Of a stretch of DNA of 5,587 nucleotides, positions 1 through 5,587 are shown one piece after another. The stretch is from Parcubacteria group bacterium (lineage in GTDB: Bacteria; Patescibacteriota; Minisyncoccia; Minisyncoccales; JAGUVE01), in assembly GCA_020063075.1 (NCBI GenBank), contig JAGUVE010000089.1, forward strand, positions 1 to 5,587. Direction: 5' to 3'. The stretch's first letter is position 1, and each line of letters begins with the position of its first letter. The position numbers and the translations under genes are program-made. A model generated the notes under the pieces. The model ran no database searches. It was not told the origin of the DNA and was given only the letters and a program-made list of their open reading frames with translations.

Positions 1-2069
1 AGCGCGCATTTGAATTTTATAATTTCAATAAACCCAAAGACGTTAAGGATTTTTTTGAACCCAAAACAAAAGAAGAAACTCTGTGGAAAAAAAGCATAAT
101 GGAGACAATTACAAAAGTGAGAGTGGGAAACCTGGAGAAGGCGATGGAGCTTTGCAAGGCCCCCGAAAGTTTCGAGGAGTTATGCCAGAATGATTTAGTG
201 AGAGTTGTTCTTGGCAATGCATCGGAGAAAAACTTAGAAAAAATTATTAATCTTTCAAAAACGCCCGAGGAATTCAAAAACCTTTGGGAGGAAGAATATA
301 GCACGAGAATTGTCCGTTCTCCGGAGAAAAATTTGGATTTCGCCTTCAATTTCTACAATATCAAAAACTCCGAAGATTTTAAGAAATTGGCGATGAAAAA
401 AGAAGTGGTAGAAATGCTTCAGTCGCCGCCAGGAAATTTGGATTCTGCCTTTAATTTATACAACATCAAAACAACCGAAGATTTTGAAAACTTCCTAAAG
501 GGCGATGACCGGAGATGGGTATTTACTCACCTTGGCGAGAAACAAATTCAATTTGCCCAAAATTTCTATCAAATTAAAGATTCAAAAAAATTTGACGGAT
601 TATGTAATAATTACGATTTAATTGATGAACTTTATAGTTTGACTGAAAAGGATATGGAAAAAATAGAGAAGTGGAATATAAACCTTCCTCTTGATAAAAA
701 AACAGCCATTATAATGGCATATTTGCCAGAGTATAAAAAAATTGCTTCAGGATTGATTGAAAACATAAGGACTGCGCGGCGCCAAACCCTTCCTCCGGAT
801 TTAATAAAATACATAGCTTTTCCTTCGCTAATTATTTTTAAAAAACTTAGCAGACCGATAAAGGAGGTAGATAAGGAATTTTTAAAAAAATTGCAGGAAA
901 AACAGCCAAAAATTTACAAAAGCATACTCCAGAGAACTTTTTATATACCAAGACTCATTCCCGGCCTTAGTGTTGCAAAAAGGGTAAGCGAAAAAAGAAA
1001 TCGCGCTTATCTTTCAGCCGCTAAAGAACTTAAAACCCCGTTTGATTTATACGGAATTTTAGGCAAGGATTTGGAAGGGATAAAAAAAGAAGTTGAGGAA
1101 AGGGCGGGAGAGCTGATTGAGGATTTTCCCGACGATAAAGAAAAATTTTTGCCTTACCTTGATTCTCTTTTGGGCTATGCCGCGAAATATAAAAAGCAAG
1201 TGAAAGAGATTTTAAGGATTGATAATCTGTGGGATTTTAAATTTTCCCACCTTGGCGAATTAAATTCAATTTTAAATTCGTTTAAGGATTTGAAAGAAAT
1301 TATTGGAAAGGAAGAAAAGGAAAAAGAAATTAAAACATACATCCAGCACCTCGAAGTGCACTTACAAGACGAGGAATTTTCAGAAGCAAAAAAGAGAATT
1401 GATTCCTTGGGAGAAAAAAAAGAAAAAGCGATGGAACTGATAGACGAGATGAGGGGTATTATCGAAACCCTTAAAAAAGGGGAAATCCCCGATGCAAAAC
1501 GTGTTGATATTATCTTTTCAAACCGGCCAATCTTTGAGGCCCTGAACCTTTCTCTGAGCTTAGGGAGTATTAAGGGGCTATATAATGAGCTTAAGGAAAA
1601 AGAGAAAGGAAAGATATTTTTGGAATCGGTTGAAATTCTCAAAAAGCCGGAGGAATATCTTGCCGCAATAAATATCGAACCCTCTTGCATGGGGGTTAGC
1701 AAAGATTATGATTATGGGGCCCTAACCATCGCCCAGGGACCGATTCTAATTTTGGGATTAAAAGATTCATTCGGAAGGATTCCGGGCAGGGCGCTTTTAA
1801 TTCCGGTCAGGGAAAAAAAGACGGGAAAATGGCTGTTTGAGCTGAAAAATACTTATGGGATAGGAGACAGACACATTGAATCTTTTGCAAACAAAATAGA
1901 AAAAGTTCTAAAGGAAAACAACAAAGATTACTATGAGGGGATAAAAAGAATTGTGACTAAAGAACTGATTGAAGGCGAACTTCCCAAAAGCAAGAGTATA
2001 TCCCCTATTGAACAGCTTCAATTCTATCGAGACGGCAAGAAATTAGTTAGTTTAGAGAAAGAAAAATAA
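1..2069 (+). CDS. Large helical-repeat protein of unknown function (5' end outside the window)
   Basis: Function not recognised. The frame is open from base 3 to the TAA at 2067-2069 (688 residues visible). The first ATG, at 99, is probably not the start: the 32 codons before it encode another copy of the repeat (AFEFYNFNKPKDVKDFF) and no ribosome binding site precedes the ATG. Counting residues from that ATG, about 1-184 are tandem 33-36-residue repeats with a pattern like NLDxAFNFYNIKxxEDF. Weaker copies appear near 309-326 (ELKTPFDLYGILGKDL) and 508-523 (ESVEILKKPEEYLAAI). Residues 400-460 are rich in Glu and Lys and look like a coiled coil. Residues 525-656 look like a separate alpha/beta domain. 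I see no signal peptide (the N-terminus is missing) and no convincing membrane segment, so a cytoplasmic scaffold or binding protein is a guess. It lies 28 bases upstream of the nucleoside phosphorylase gene, and co-transcription is uncertain. That it is a real coding region is very likely. Confidence 0.85.
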   Translation, partial: RAFEFYNFNKPKDVKDFFEPKTKEETLWKKSIMETITKVRVGNLEKAMELCKAPESFEELCQNDLVRVVLGNASEKNLEKIINLSKTPEEFKNLWEEEYSTRIVRSPEKNLDFAFNFYNIKNSEDFKKLAMKKEVVEMLQSPPGNLDSAFNLYNIKTTEDFENFLKGDDRRWVFTHLGEKQIQFAQNFYQIKDSKKFDGLCNNYDLIDELYSLTEKDMEKIEKWNINLPLDKKTAIIMAYLPEYKKIASGLIENIRTARRQTLPPDLIKYIAFPSLIIFKKLSRPIKEVDKEFLKKLQEKQPKIYKSILQRTFYIPRLIPGLSVAKRVSEKRNRAYLSAAKELKTPFDLYGILGKDLEGIKKEVEERAGELIEDFPDDKEKFLPYLDSLLGYAAKYKKQVKEILRIDNLWDFKFSHLGELNSILNSFKDLKEIIGKEEKEKEIKTYIQHLEVHLQDEEFSEAKKRIDSLGEKKEKAMELIDEMRGIIETLKKGEIPDAKRVDIIFSNRPIFEALNLSLSLGSIKGLYNELKEKEKGKIFLESVEILKKPEEYLAAINIEPSCMGVSKDYDYGALTIAQGPILILGLKDSFGRIPGRALLIPVREKKTGKWLFELKNTYGIGDRHIESFANKIEKVLKENNKDYYEGIKRIVTKELIEGELPKSKSISPIEQLQFYRDGKKLVSLEKEK
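3..650 (+). repeat. Tandem ~100-base coding repeats (33-36 residues per unit)
   Basis: At least five full units can be laid end to end, starting at about 129, 231, 330, 435 and 543. A further unit runs in from the left edge (3 to about 128). Unit lengths are 34, 33, 35, 36 and 36 residues. Each begins with an N-L-[DE] or similar helix start, has a small or aliphatic residue, then an aromatic/Leu pair, then I-K or K-[AT]-P, and [DE]-x-F. The regular length suggests a two-helix solenoid repeat. It does not match the TPR or ankyrin consensus as I know them. Confidence 0.75.
330..485 (+). repeat. Adjacent repeat pair conserved at the DNA level
   Basis: The first 51 bases of the unit at 330-380 and of the next unit at 435-485 match at 43 positions by eye. 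Several of the differences are silent third-position changes. The other units are clearly related only at protein level. This suggests a relatively recent duplication of one unit within the array. Confidence 0.65.
1671..2066 (+). other. C-terminal globular domain of the repeat protein
   Basis: This is a domain inside the gene ending at 2069, covering residues 525-656 counted from the ATG at 99. It changes character from Lys/Glu-rich helices to a strand-rich stretch. It contains an isolated Cys (residue 530, in EPSCMGVSKDYDYG), a hydrophobic strand (GPILILGLKD), then GRIPGRALLIPV, a basic turn, and a final helical stretch. The order Cys, then a strand ending in Asp, then xGRxxGRALL resembles a C-terminal domain I recall from large bacterial repeat proteins. 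That is a memory-based likeness only. No catalytic activity can be assigned. Confidence 0.4.
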
Positions 2070-2077
2070 ATTTTTAA
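2055..2077 (+). promoter_or_regulatory. Possible archaeal BRE/TATA element for the downstream gene cluster
   Basis: A purine-rich stretch (GAGAAAGAAAAA, 2055-2066) is followed by TAAATTTTTAA (2067-2077), centred about 26 bases before the ATG at 2098. That spacing would fit a TATA box for a leaderless archaeal transcript. The motif is low in complexity and overlaps the end of the preceding gene and the T tract, so chance is a real alternative. Confidence 0.2.
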
Positions 2078-2084
2078 TTTTTTT
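2071..2084 (+). terminator. Possible T-tract terminator after the repeat-protein gene
   Basis: Directly after the stop codon come runs of five and seven T separated by AA, with no hairpin in front. Archaeal RNA polymerase can terminate at T-rich tracts without a stem-loop, so this could end the upstream transcript. The region is AT-rich overall and the same bases could serve as promoter sequence, so the call is weak. Confidence 0.25.
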
Positions 2085-2097
2085 AGCATTTAAGATA

Positions 2098-2802
2098 ATG
2101 TCAAAAGATTATTTAAAATCAAGAATTGGAATAATTGGCGGGAATTATTTGCGTAATTCGGAGATTTTAAAAAACCTCAAGCCGAGAATTGTTTCCACGG
2201 GCTATGGCAGAGTTTTTTATTATAAAACAAAAAATTATTTTCTAATTACTCGTTACACTTTGGAAAACCTGCCTCCTCATAAAATAAATCACAAAGCCAA
2301 TATTTTCGCTTTTAAAAACTTTGGGGTAAAATACATCGTTTCTTTCAATTCAGTCGGTTCTTTGAAAAAAGAAATAAAACCAGGTCAAATTTTGGTTGTC
2401 TCCGATTACATTGACCTTAATCCTCCAACCTTTTATGACAAAATAGTAAAGCATATTACGCCTGAAATTTCGCCAAAATTGAGCGAGATTATAATTTCAA
2501 TTTTAAGAAAATTAAAAATAGGATTTCCGAGAAAGGGAATTTATTTTCAGACAAAGGGACCGCGGCTGGAAACAAAAGCCGAGATAAATTTAATTAAAAA
2601 TTTTGCCGATGTTGTCGGAATGACCATGGCTTCGGAAGCCACTCTGGCGAAGGAATTGGATTTGGAATATGCCGCTATTTGCTTTGTTGATAATTACGCC
2701 AACGGAATAACAAAGAAACCTTTGAGTCAAAGGGAAATTGAGAAGAATCAAGAAAAAAACATTGATAAAATTGAGAGAATAATTTTAGAAATTTTGCGAT
2801 GA
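2098..2802 (+). CDS. Probable 6-oxopurine nucleoside phosphorylase (S-methyl-5'-thioinosine phosphorylase-like, PNP/MTAP family)
   Basis: Expected reaction: phosphorolysis of S-methyl-5'-thioinosine (or inosine/guanosine) to a free base plus (methylthio)ribose 1-phosphate, in the cytoplasm. Visible family marks in the 234-residue protein are GIIGG at 11-15, PPHKINHKANIFA at 59-71 (usual form PPHxINYRANxxA), SVGSL at 85-89, GPRLETKAEI at 154-163 and GMTMASEATLAKEL at 174-187. At the base-contact site it has DNYANGI (198-204). Asn lies where adenine-specific MTA phosphorylases carry Asp, as expected for 6-oxopurine enzymes. It is shorter than the usual 250-290 residues. The phosphate loops are altered: GGTG reads GGNY, and the PRHG motif reads TRYT. 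Its TGA overlaps the ATG of the deaminase gene by 4 bases, which fits the two-step route deaminase then phosphorylase. Family membership is secure; substrate and full activity are inferred. Confidence 0.85.
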   Translation: MSKDYLKSRIGIIGGNYLRNSEILKNLKPRIVSTGYGRVFYYKTKNYFLITRYTLENLPPHKINHKANIFAFKNFGVKYIVSFNSVGSLKKEIKPGQILVVSDYIDLNPPTFYDKIVKHITPEISPKLSEIIISILRKLKIGFPRKGIYFQTKGPRLETKAEINLIKNFADVVGMTMASEATLAKELDLEYAAICFVDNYANGITKKPLSQREIEKNQEKNIDKIERIILEILR

Positions 2803-4058
2803 AACTTTTGTTGAAAAATGTCATTTTAAACGGCGAGAAAAAGGATATATTGATTGAGAAAGATAGGATTAAGAAAATAGGCAAAAATTTGGATTTAAGA
2901 GCCGAAGAAAAAATTGACGGCAAGGGCGAAAAAGCGGCCTTGCCGGGACTAATAAATTGCCACACCCACGCCGCAATGACTCTTTTTCGGGGATATGCCG
3001 ACGATTTTCCTTTAAAAGTTTGGCTGGAGGAAAAAATTTGGCCCCTCGAGAGAAAATTGACTGAAGATGATGCCTATTGGGGCACAAAGTTAGCCATTTT
3101 AGAAATGCTAAAGACTGGAACAACCAGTTTCAACGATATGTATTGGTCAGCAGAGACAGAGCTTGTCGCAGCCAGAGAAATGGGAATTCGGGCTAAAATC
3201 GGATTGGTTTTATTGGATTTTTCGCCGATTGGAAGCAAGGAATATGTTGAAAAGATTTTTAATTGCCAAAAAGATAAAACCAGAGAACCTGTGACCTTAA
3301 CCATCAGCCCTCACTCAATTTATACCGTTTCTAAAGAGAATCTGATTTGGGCAAAAAATTTTGCCGAAAAAAATAAGCTTTTATTGCATATTCATTTATC
3401 GGAAACAGAAAAAGAGGTTAAAGATTGTCTAAGGAAACACAAATTAAGGCCGGTTGAGTATTTGGACAAAATCGGGTTTTTAAGCCAAAATTGCCTCTTG
3501 GTTCATTCTATTTGGCTTTCGGATAGAGAAATAAAAATTATTGGCGAAAGAAAAAGCAGCGTTGTTTATTGCCCCTGTTCAAATATGAAATTGGCTTCGG
3601 GAATTTTCCCTTACCAAAAACTTAAGGGAGCCAAGGTCAATATCTGCTTGGGCACAGATGGCGCCGCTTCCAACAATAATTTGGACTTATTTGAAGAAAT
3701 GAAATTCGCGAGTTTATTGCAGAAGGTCGCTGAGAAAGACCCGACTGCGGCGCCGGCTCTGGAGATTTGTGAAACAGCCGCAAAAAATGGAGCCAAAGCC
3801 CTAAAAATAAATGCCGGGGAAATAAAAGAAGGAAAACTGGCCGACATAATTTTAATTGATTTGAACGAGATTTGTTTAACGCCGGGCAATAATTTAATTT
3901 CGGATTTAGTTTATTCCTGCTCAGGATACTGCGTTTCCGACGTTATCTGCAACGGCAAAATTTTAATGAGAGAGAAAAAAATCGCGGGAGAAGAAGAAAT
4001 AAAAAGAGAGGCAATAAAAAGAGCCGATAATTTAAAAAAGAAGAGAAGAAAATTATGA
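2799..4058 (+). CDS. mtaD: 5'-methylthioadenosine / S-adenosylhomocysteine / 5'-deoxyadenosine deaminase (amidohydrolase family)
   Basis: Hydrolytic deamination of the adenine ring of MTA, SAH, adenosine or 5'-deoxyadenosine to the inosine form, releasing ammonia; a cytoplasmic metal-dependent enzyme (archaeal members are called DadD). At 419 residues it has the normal family length. Visible motifs: PGLINCHTHAAMTLFRG with H55 and H57; the E84 region (IWPLE); TISPHSIYT with H172; HIHLSETEKE with H199 and E202; H236 (CLLVHSIWLS); and LGTDGAASNNNLD with D287. These are the expected metal ligands and catalytic residues of this TIM-barrel family. The barrel is flanked by the usual small beta-sandwich, made of the N-terminal ~50 residues and the C-terminal segment GKLADIILIDL...CNGKIL. 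The C-terminal tail is very basic (KKKRRKL). Its ATG overlaps the stop of the phosphorylase gene, and its TGA overlaps the next ATG. The Arg residues I recall as binding the SAH carboxylate in TM0936 appear absent, so MTA or 5'-deoxyadenosine may be preferred. Confidence 0.93.
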   Translation: MKLLLKNVILNGEKKDILIEKDRIKKIGKNLDLRAEEKIDGKGEKAALPGLINCHTHAAMTLFRGYADDFPLKVWLEEKIWPLERKLTEDDAYWGTKLAILEMLKTGTTSFNDMYWSAETELVAAREMGIRAKIGLVLLDFSPIGSKEYVEKIFNCQKDKTREPVTLTISPHSIYTVSKENLIWAKNFAEKNKLLLHIHLSETEKEVKDCLRKHKLRPVEYLDKIGFLSQNCLLVHSIWLSDREIKIIGERKSSVVYCPCSNMKLASGIFPYQKLKGAKVNICLGTDGAASNNNLDLFEEMKFASLLQKVAEKDPTAAPALEICETAAKNGAKALKINAGEIKEGKLADIILIDLNEICLTPGNNLISDLVYSCSGYCVSDVICNGKILMREKKIAGEEEIKREAIKRADNLKKKRRKL

Positions 4059-4783
4059 AAAACTTAGAAAGAAAACCTGAACCAAAACCTGGAGAACAAA
4101 AAGAACCAAAAGAAGGAATTGCAAATGCAGAGAAAAAAGCAAAAGAAGATTTGAAGAATTTGGGTTTTACTAAGGAGGAAGCTATAAAAGATTTAGAAAA
4201 ATACCCGATCGGTAAAGTAAAAAAACAAATTGGACAGTTAAGGGCAGAGGGACTCAATTTTAGAAATCCGGTTGGAGCGATTGAAAAATTTCCTCCATTA
4301 ATTAGTTTTGACATTAAAGACCTAAAAAAGAGAATAAATTTTTTAAGGATAATTGATTTGAATTCACTTATGGGAATTTATGAAACAAGGTTTTGCGAAG
4401 AATTCCCTCAAATCTTTGACTACAATATTCATAGAATTACCCTTTCCTTTCAAATATTAAAAGAATTAGTTAAAAGGAGAGAAATGATTAAATTGCCAAT
4501 TGAGGAAAAAATGTCTTTTTCTAGAGAGCTGCTAAGCCAGAATCCTTATTTAACTTTTTCATTTTTAAAGGAAAAAAAGCCGATAAACTTTGAGGGGGTA
4601 AAAAAAGTTTTAGTTTCATTAGGAGGCGTTAAAGAAGAAGAAAGAGAAAGAATAATTAAAGGAGTAAAGGAGAATTTGCCCGAAACCTTAGAGGGTCTTA
4701 AAGAAAGCAAAGATCCCTACGAAAACAAATTTTTGCTCAAATTAGCCAACCAATTGGAATTTTTAGAAAAAAAAAGCAAATAA
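4055..4783 (+). CDS. Helical-repeat protein with mTERF-like motifs, function unknown
   Basis: Not assigned to a family with certainty. The 242-residue product starts with a Pro/Lys/Glu-rich, probably disordered segment (residues 1-25), followed by an all-helical region. The first units have an mTERF-like rhythm: LGFTKEEAIKDLEKYP (36-51), then AIEKFPPLISFD (75-86) followed by a Lys/Arg-rich helix, then FCEEFPQIFDYN (113-124). Each has an aromatic/acidic helix ending in [FY]-P, and the last two continue with an aliphatic-x-[FY] turn. Further Pro-centred units near 164 and 209 are weaker. mTERF repeats are known from eukaryotic mitochondrial and plastid nucleic-acid-binding proteins, so nucleic-acid binding is possible here but is only inference. 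The gene overlaps the deaminase stop by ATGA and ends 6 bases before purM, so it is almost certainly co-transcribed with both. There are no membrane segments, no Cys clusters and no catalytic motif. It could instead be an unrelated alpha-solenoid. Confidence 0.8.
   Translation: MKNLERKPEPKPGEQKEPKEGIANAEKKAKEDLKNLGFTKEEAIKDLEKYPIGKVKKQIGQLRAEGLNFRNPVGAIEKFPPLISFDIKDLKKRINFLRIIDLNSLMGIYETRFCEEFPQIFDYNIHRITLSFQILKELVKRREMIKLPIEEKMSFSRELLSQNPYLTFSFLKEKKPINFEGVKKVLVSLGGVKEEERERIIKGVKENLPETLEGLKESKDPYENKFLLKLANQLEFLEKKSK
4145..4468 (+). repeat. mTERF-like helical repeats within the unknown protein
   Basis: Three successive units of roughly 30-38 residues share a helix ending in [FY]-P, with prolines at residues 51, 80 and 118. 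The last two continue P-[PQ]-[LI]-[IF] and an acidic/aromatic turn before the next helix, which is Lys/Arg-rich in the first two units. The opening LGFTKEEA matches the common LGFxxEE start of mTERF units. The likeness is judged by eye from knowledge of the motif, not from a profile search. Confidence 0.45.
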
Positions 4784-4789
4784 AAGCCA

Positions 4790-5587
4790 ATGAAAACCTA
4801 CGCTAAAGCCGGGGTAAACAGAGAATTAAGGGGAAAAGCAAAAAAAGTTTTGGCGGGATTTGAATCAACTTTTAGATTCAGCAAATACGGGAAAATAATC
4901 AAGACGCCCTTTAATTTTCTTTATCCAATCGGCAAAAATATTTACCAGACGAAAATATCCGATGGAGTCGGAACAAAAGTGATTTTGGCCGATTTGACGA
5001 AAAAGCACGACACGATTGGCATTGACGCGGTAGCAATGGTTGTGAACGACTGTATCAGAAGCGGAGCAAAACCAATCGCCATTACTGATATAATCGATAT
5101 TAAAAAGTCGGAACCCACATTGCTCAAAGAAATTCAGAAGGGATTGATTGAGGGCGCGAGAGAATCCGAATGCCCGATTGTTGGCGGAGAAATAGCCGAT
5201 GTTCCCGAACTTTTGAAGGAAAACTATGAGTTGATTTGCGATTGCGTTGGCGAAGTCAATAAAGAAAAAATAATTACCGGAGAAAAAATAAAGCCGGGGA
5301 ACGTAGTTATTGGTTTTCGCAGTTCGGGAATTCACTCCAACGGCTTAACTCTGGCTCGGAAAGTTTTATTTAAAAAATGGGGCGGAAAATACGAGACATT
5401 TACTAAAATAAAAGGATTTTCAAAGTCCCTGATTTATGAGTGCTTGGAGCCGACAAAAATTTACGTTAAGCCATTTTTTAAAATTGCCGAAAAATTTGAG
5501 ATTTTGGGAGCAGTTCATATCACGGGCGACGGATATTTGAAATTTAAAAAACTTAATTTCGGCTTTGAATTTTTCAACCTTCAACCC
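4790..5587 (+). CDS. purM: Phosphoribosylformylglycinamidine cyclo-ligase (AIR synthetase), 3' end outside the window
   Basis: Catalyses the ATP-dependent ring closure of FGAM to AIR, the fifth step of de novo purine synthesis, in the cytoplasm. The first 266 residues are present and the frame runs off the right edge; family members are usually about 330-350 residues. Recognisable elements: TYAKAGV at 3-9, SDGVGTK at 57-63, KHDTIGIDAVAMVVNDCIRSGAKP at 72-95, IVGGEIADVPE at 130-140, ITGEKIKPGNVVIGFRSSGIHSNGLTLAR spanning 162-190, EPTKIYVKPF at 220-229 and HITGDGYLKF at 243-252. The spacing and wording (RSSGIHSNGLTLARK, LEPTKIYVK) are those of archaeal PurM. The start at 4790 is the natural one because it gives the canonical N-terminus. 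It lies 6 bases after the previous stop, with no Shine-Dalgarno motif. Oddities: GGETAEMP reads GGEIADVP, the LDY segment reads ITDIID, and HITGGG reads HITGDG. Confidence 0.93.
   Translation, partial: MKTYAKAGVNRELRGKAKKVLAGFESTFRFSKYGKIIKTPFNFLYPIGKNIYQTKISDGVGTKVILADLTKKHDTIGIDAVAMVVNDCIRSGAKPIAITDIIDIKKSEPTLLKEIQKGLIEGARESECPIVGGEIADVPELLKENYELICDCVGEVNKEKIITGEKIKPGNVVIGFRSSGIHSNGLTLARKVLFKKWGGKYETFTKIKGFSKSLIYECLEPTKIYVKPFFKIAEKFEILGAVHITGDGYLKFKKLNFGFEFFNLQP

Noticed and set aside
99..101. ATG as the start of the large repeat-protein gene
   Set aside because: The same frame is open to the left edge and the upstream 32 codons encode another repeat copy; no ribosome binding site precedes the ATG.
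861..870. Shine-Dalgarno-like AAGGAGGTAG
   Set aside because: Internal to the repeat-protein gene with no start codon at a suitable distance.
1354..1363. Perfect 10-base palindrome AAGTGCACTT
   Set aside because: Single copy inside coding sequence (the HLEVHL region); no partner site, so it is most likely chance.
1479..1490. Small hairpin GGGGAAATCCCC
   Set aside because: Four-base stem inside a coding region with no T tract after it; too weak for a terminator or RNA element.
1175..1702. Antisense open frame of 175 codons opposite the repeat-protein gene
   Set aside because: Ser/Phe-rich translation typical of the complement of a Lys/Glu-rich gene; no motif and no start signal.
4171..4180. 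Shine-Dalgarno-like TAAGGAGGAA
   Set aside because: Internal to the mTERF-like gene (codes for TKEEA) and not followed by a start codon at proper spacing.
3611..4314. Antisense open frames opposite the deaminase and the mTERF-like gene
   Set aside because: Composition mirrors the sense genes; the hydrophobic Phe/Leu stretches come from Lys/Glu codons read backwards, not from real membrane segments.
4865..5335. Antisense open frame of 156 codons opposite purM
   Set aside because: It lies wholly within a clear purM coding region and shows no domain of its own.
1..5587. CRISPR arrays, tRNA or rRNA genes, insertion sequences
   Set aside because: No evenly spaced direct repeats with unique spacers, no cloverleaf or rRNA-like segments, and no transposase or terminal inverted repeats were seen; the window is almost fully coding.

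Overview
This is an AT-rich, densely packed window with every supported gene on the + strand. The purM product is of the archaeal type. No start codon is preceded by a clear Shine-Dalgarno motif, and the neighbouring purine nucleoside genes resemble those of archaea that degrade methylthioadenosine by deamination. Together this suggests a small-genome archaeon, plausibly a DPANN lineage. A Patescibacteria/CPR bacterium carrying archaeal-type genes cannot be excluded from sequence alone.

Layout: (1) Bases 1-2069 hold the 3' part of a large gene of unknown function. Its reading frame is open to the left edge, so the gene begins outside the window. The N-terminal third is a tandem array of 33-36-residue helical repeats, the middle is charged and coiled-coil-like, and the C-terminus looks like a separate globular domain. 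(2) A 28-base T-rich gap (2070-2097) may be a transcript boundary. (3) Bases 2098-4783 hold three tightly coupled genes: a PNP/MTAP-family nucleoside phosphorylase of the 6-oxopurine type, an MTA/SAH/5'-deoxyadenosine deaminase of the amidohydrolase family, and an unrecognised helical-repeat protein with a resemblance to mTERF repeats. Both junctions are 4-base ATGA overlaps. (4) After a 6-base gap comes purM (AIR synthetase), cut off by the right edge after 266 codons.

How they fit together: the deaminase would convert methylthioadenosine (or 5'-deoxyadenosine) to the inosine form. The phosphorylase would then split this into hypoxanthine plus a 5-modified ribose 1-phosphate, returning purine to salvage. 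PurM supplies purines de novo, so the cluster has a purine and SAM by-product theme. The mTERF-like protein between deaminase and purM has no obvious metabolic role.

Points most worth a second look are the mTERF-like repeat protein in a prokaryotic purine operon, the altered phosphate-binding loops of the phosphorylase, and the repeat protein with its distinct C-terminal domain.
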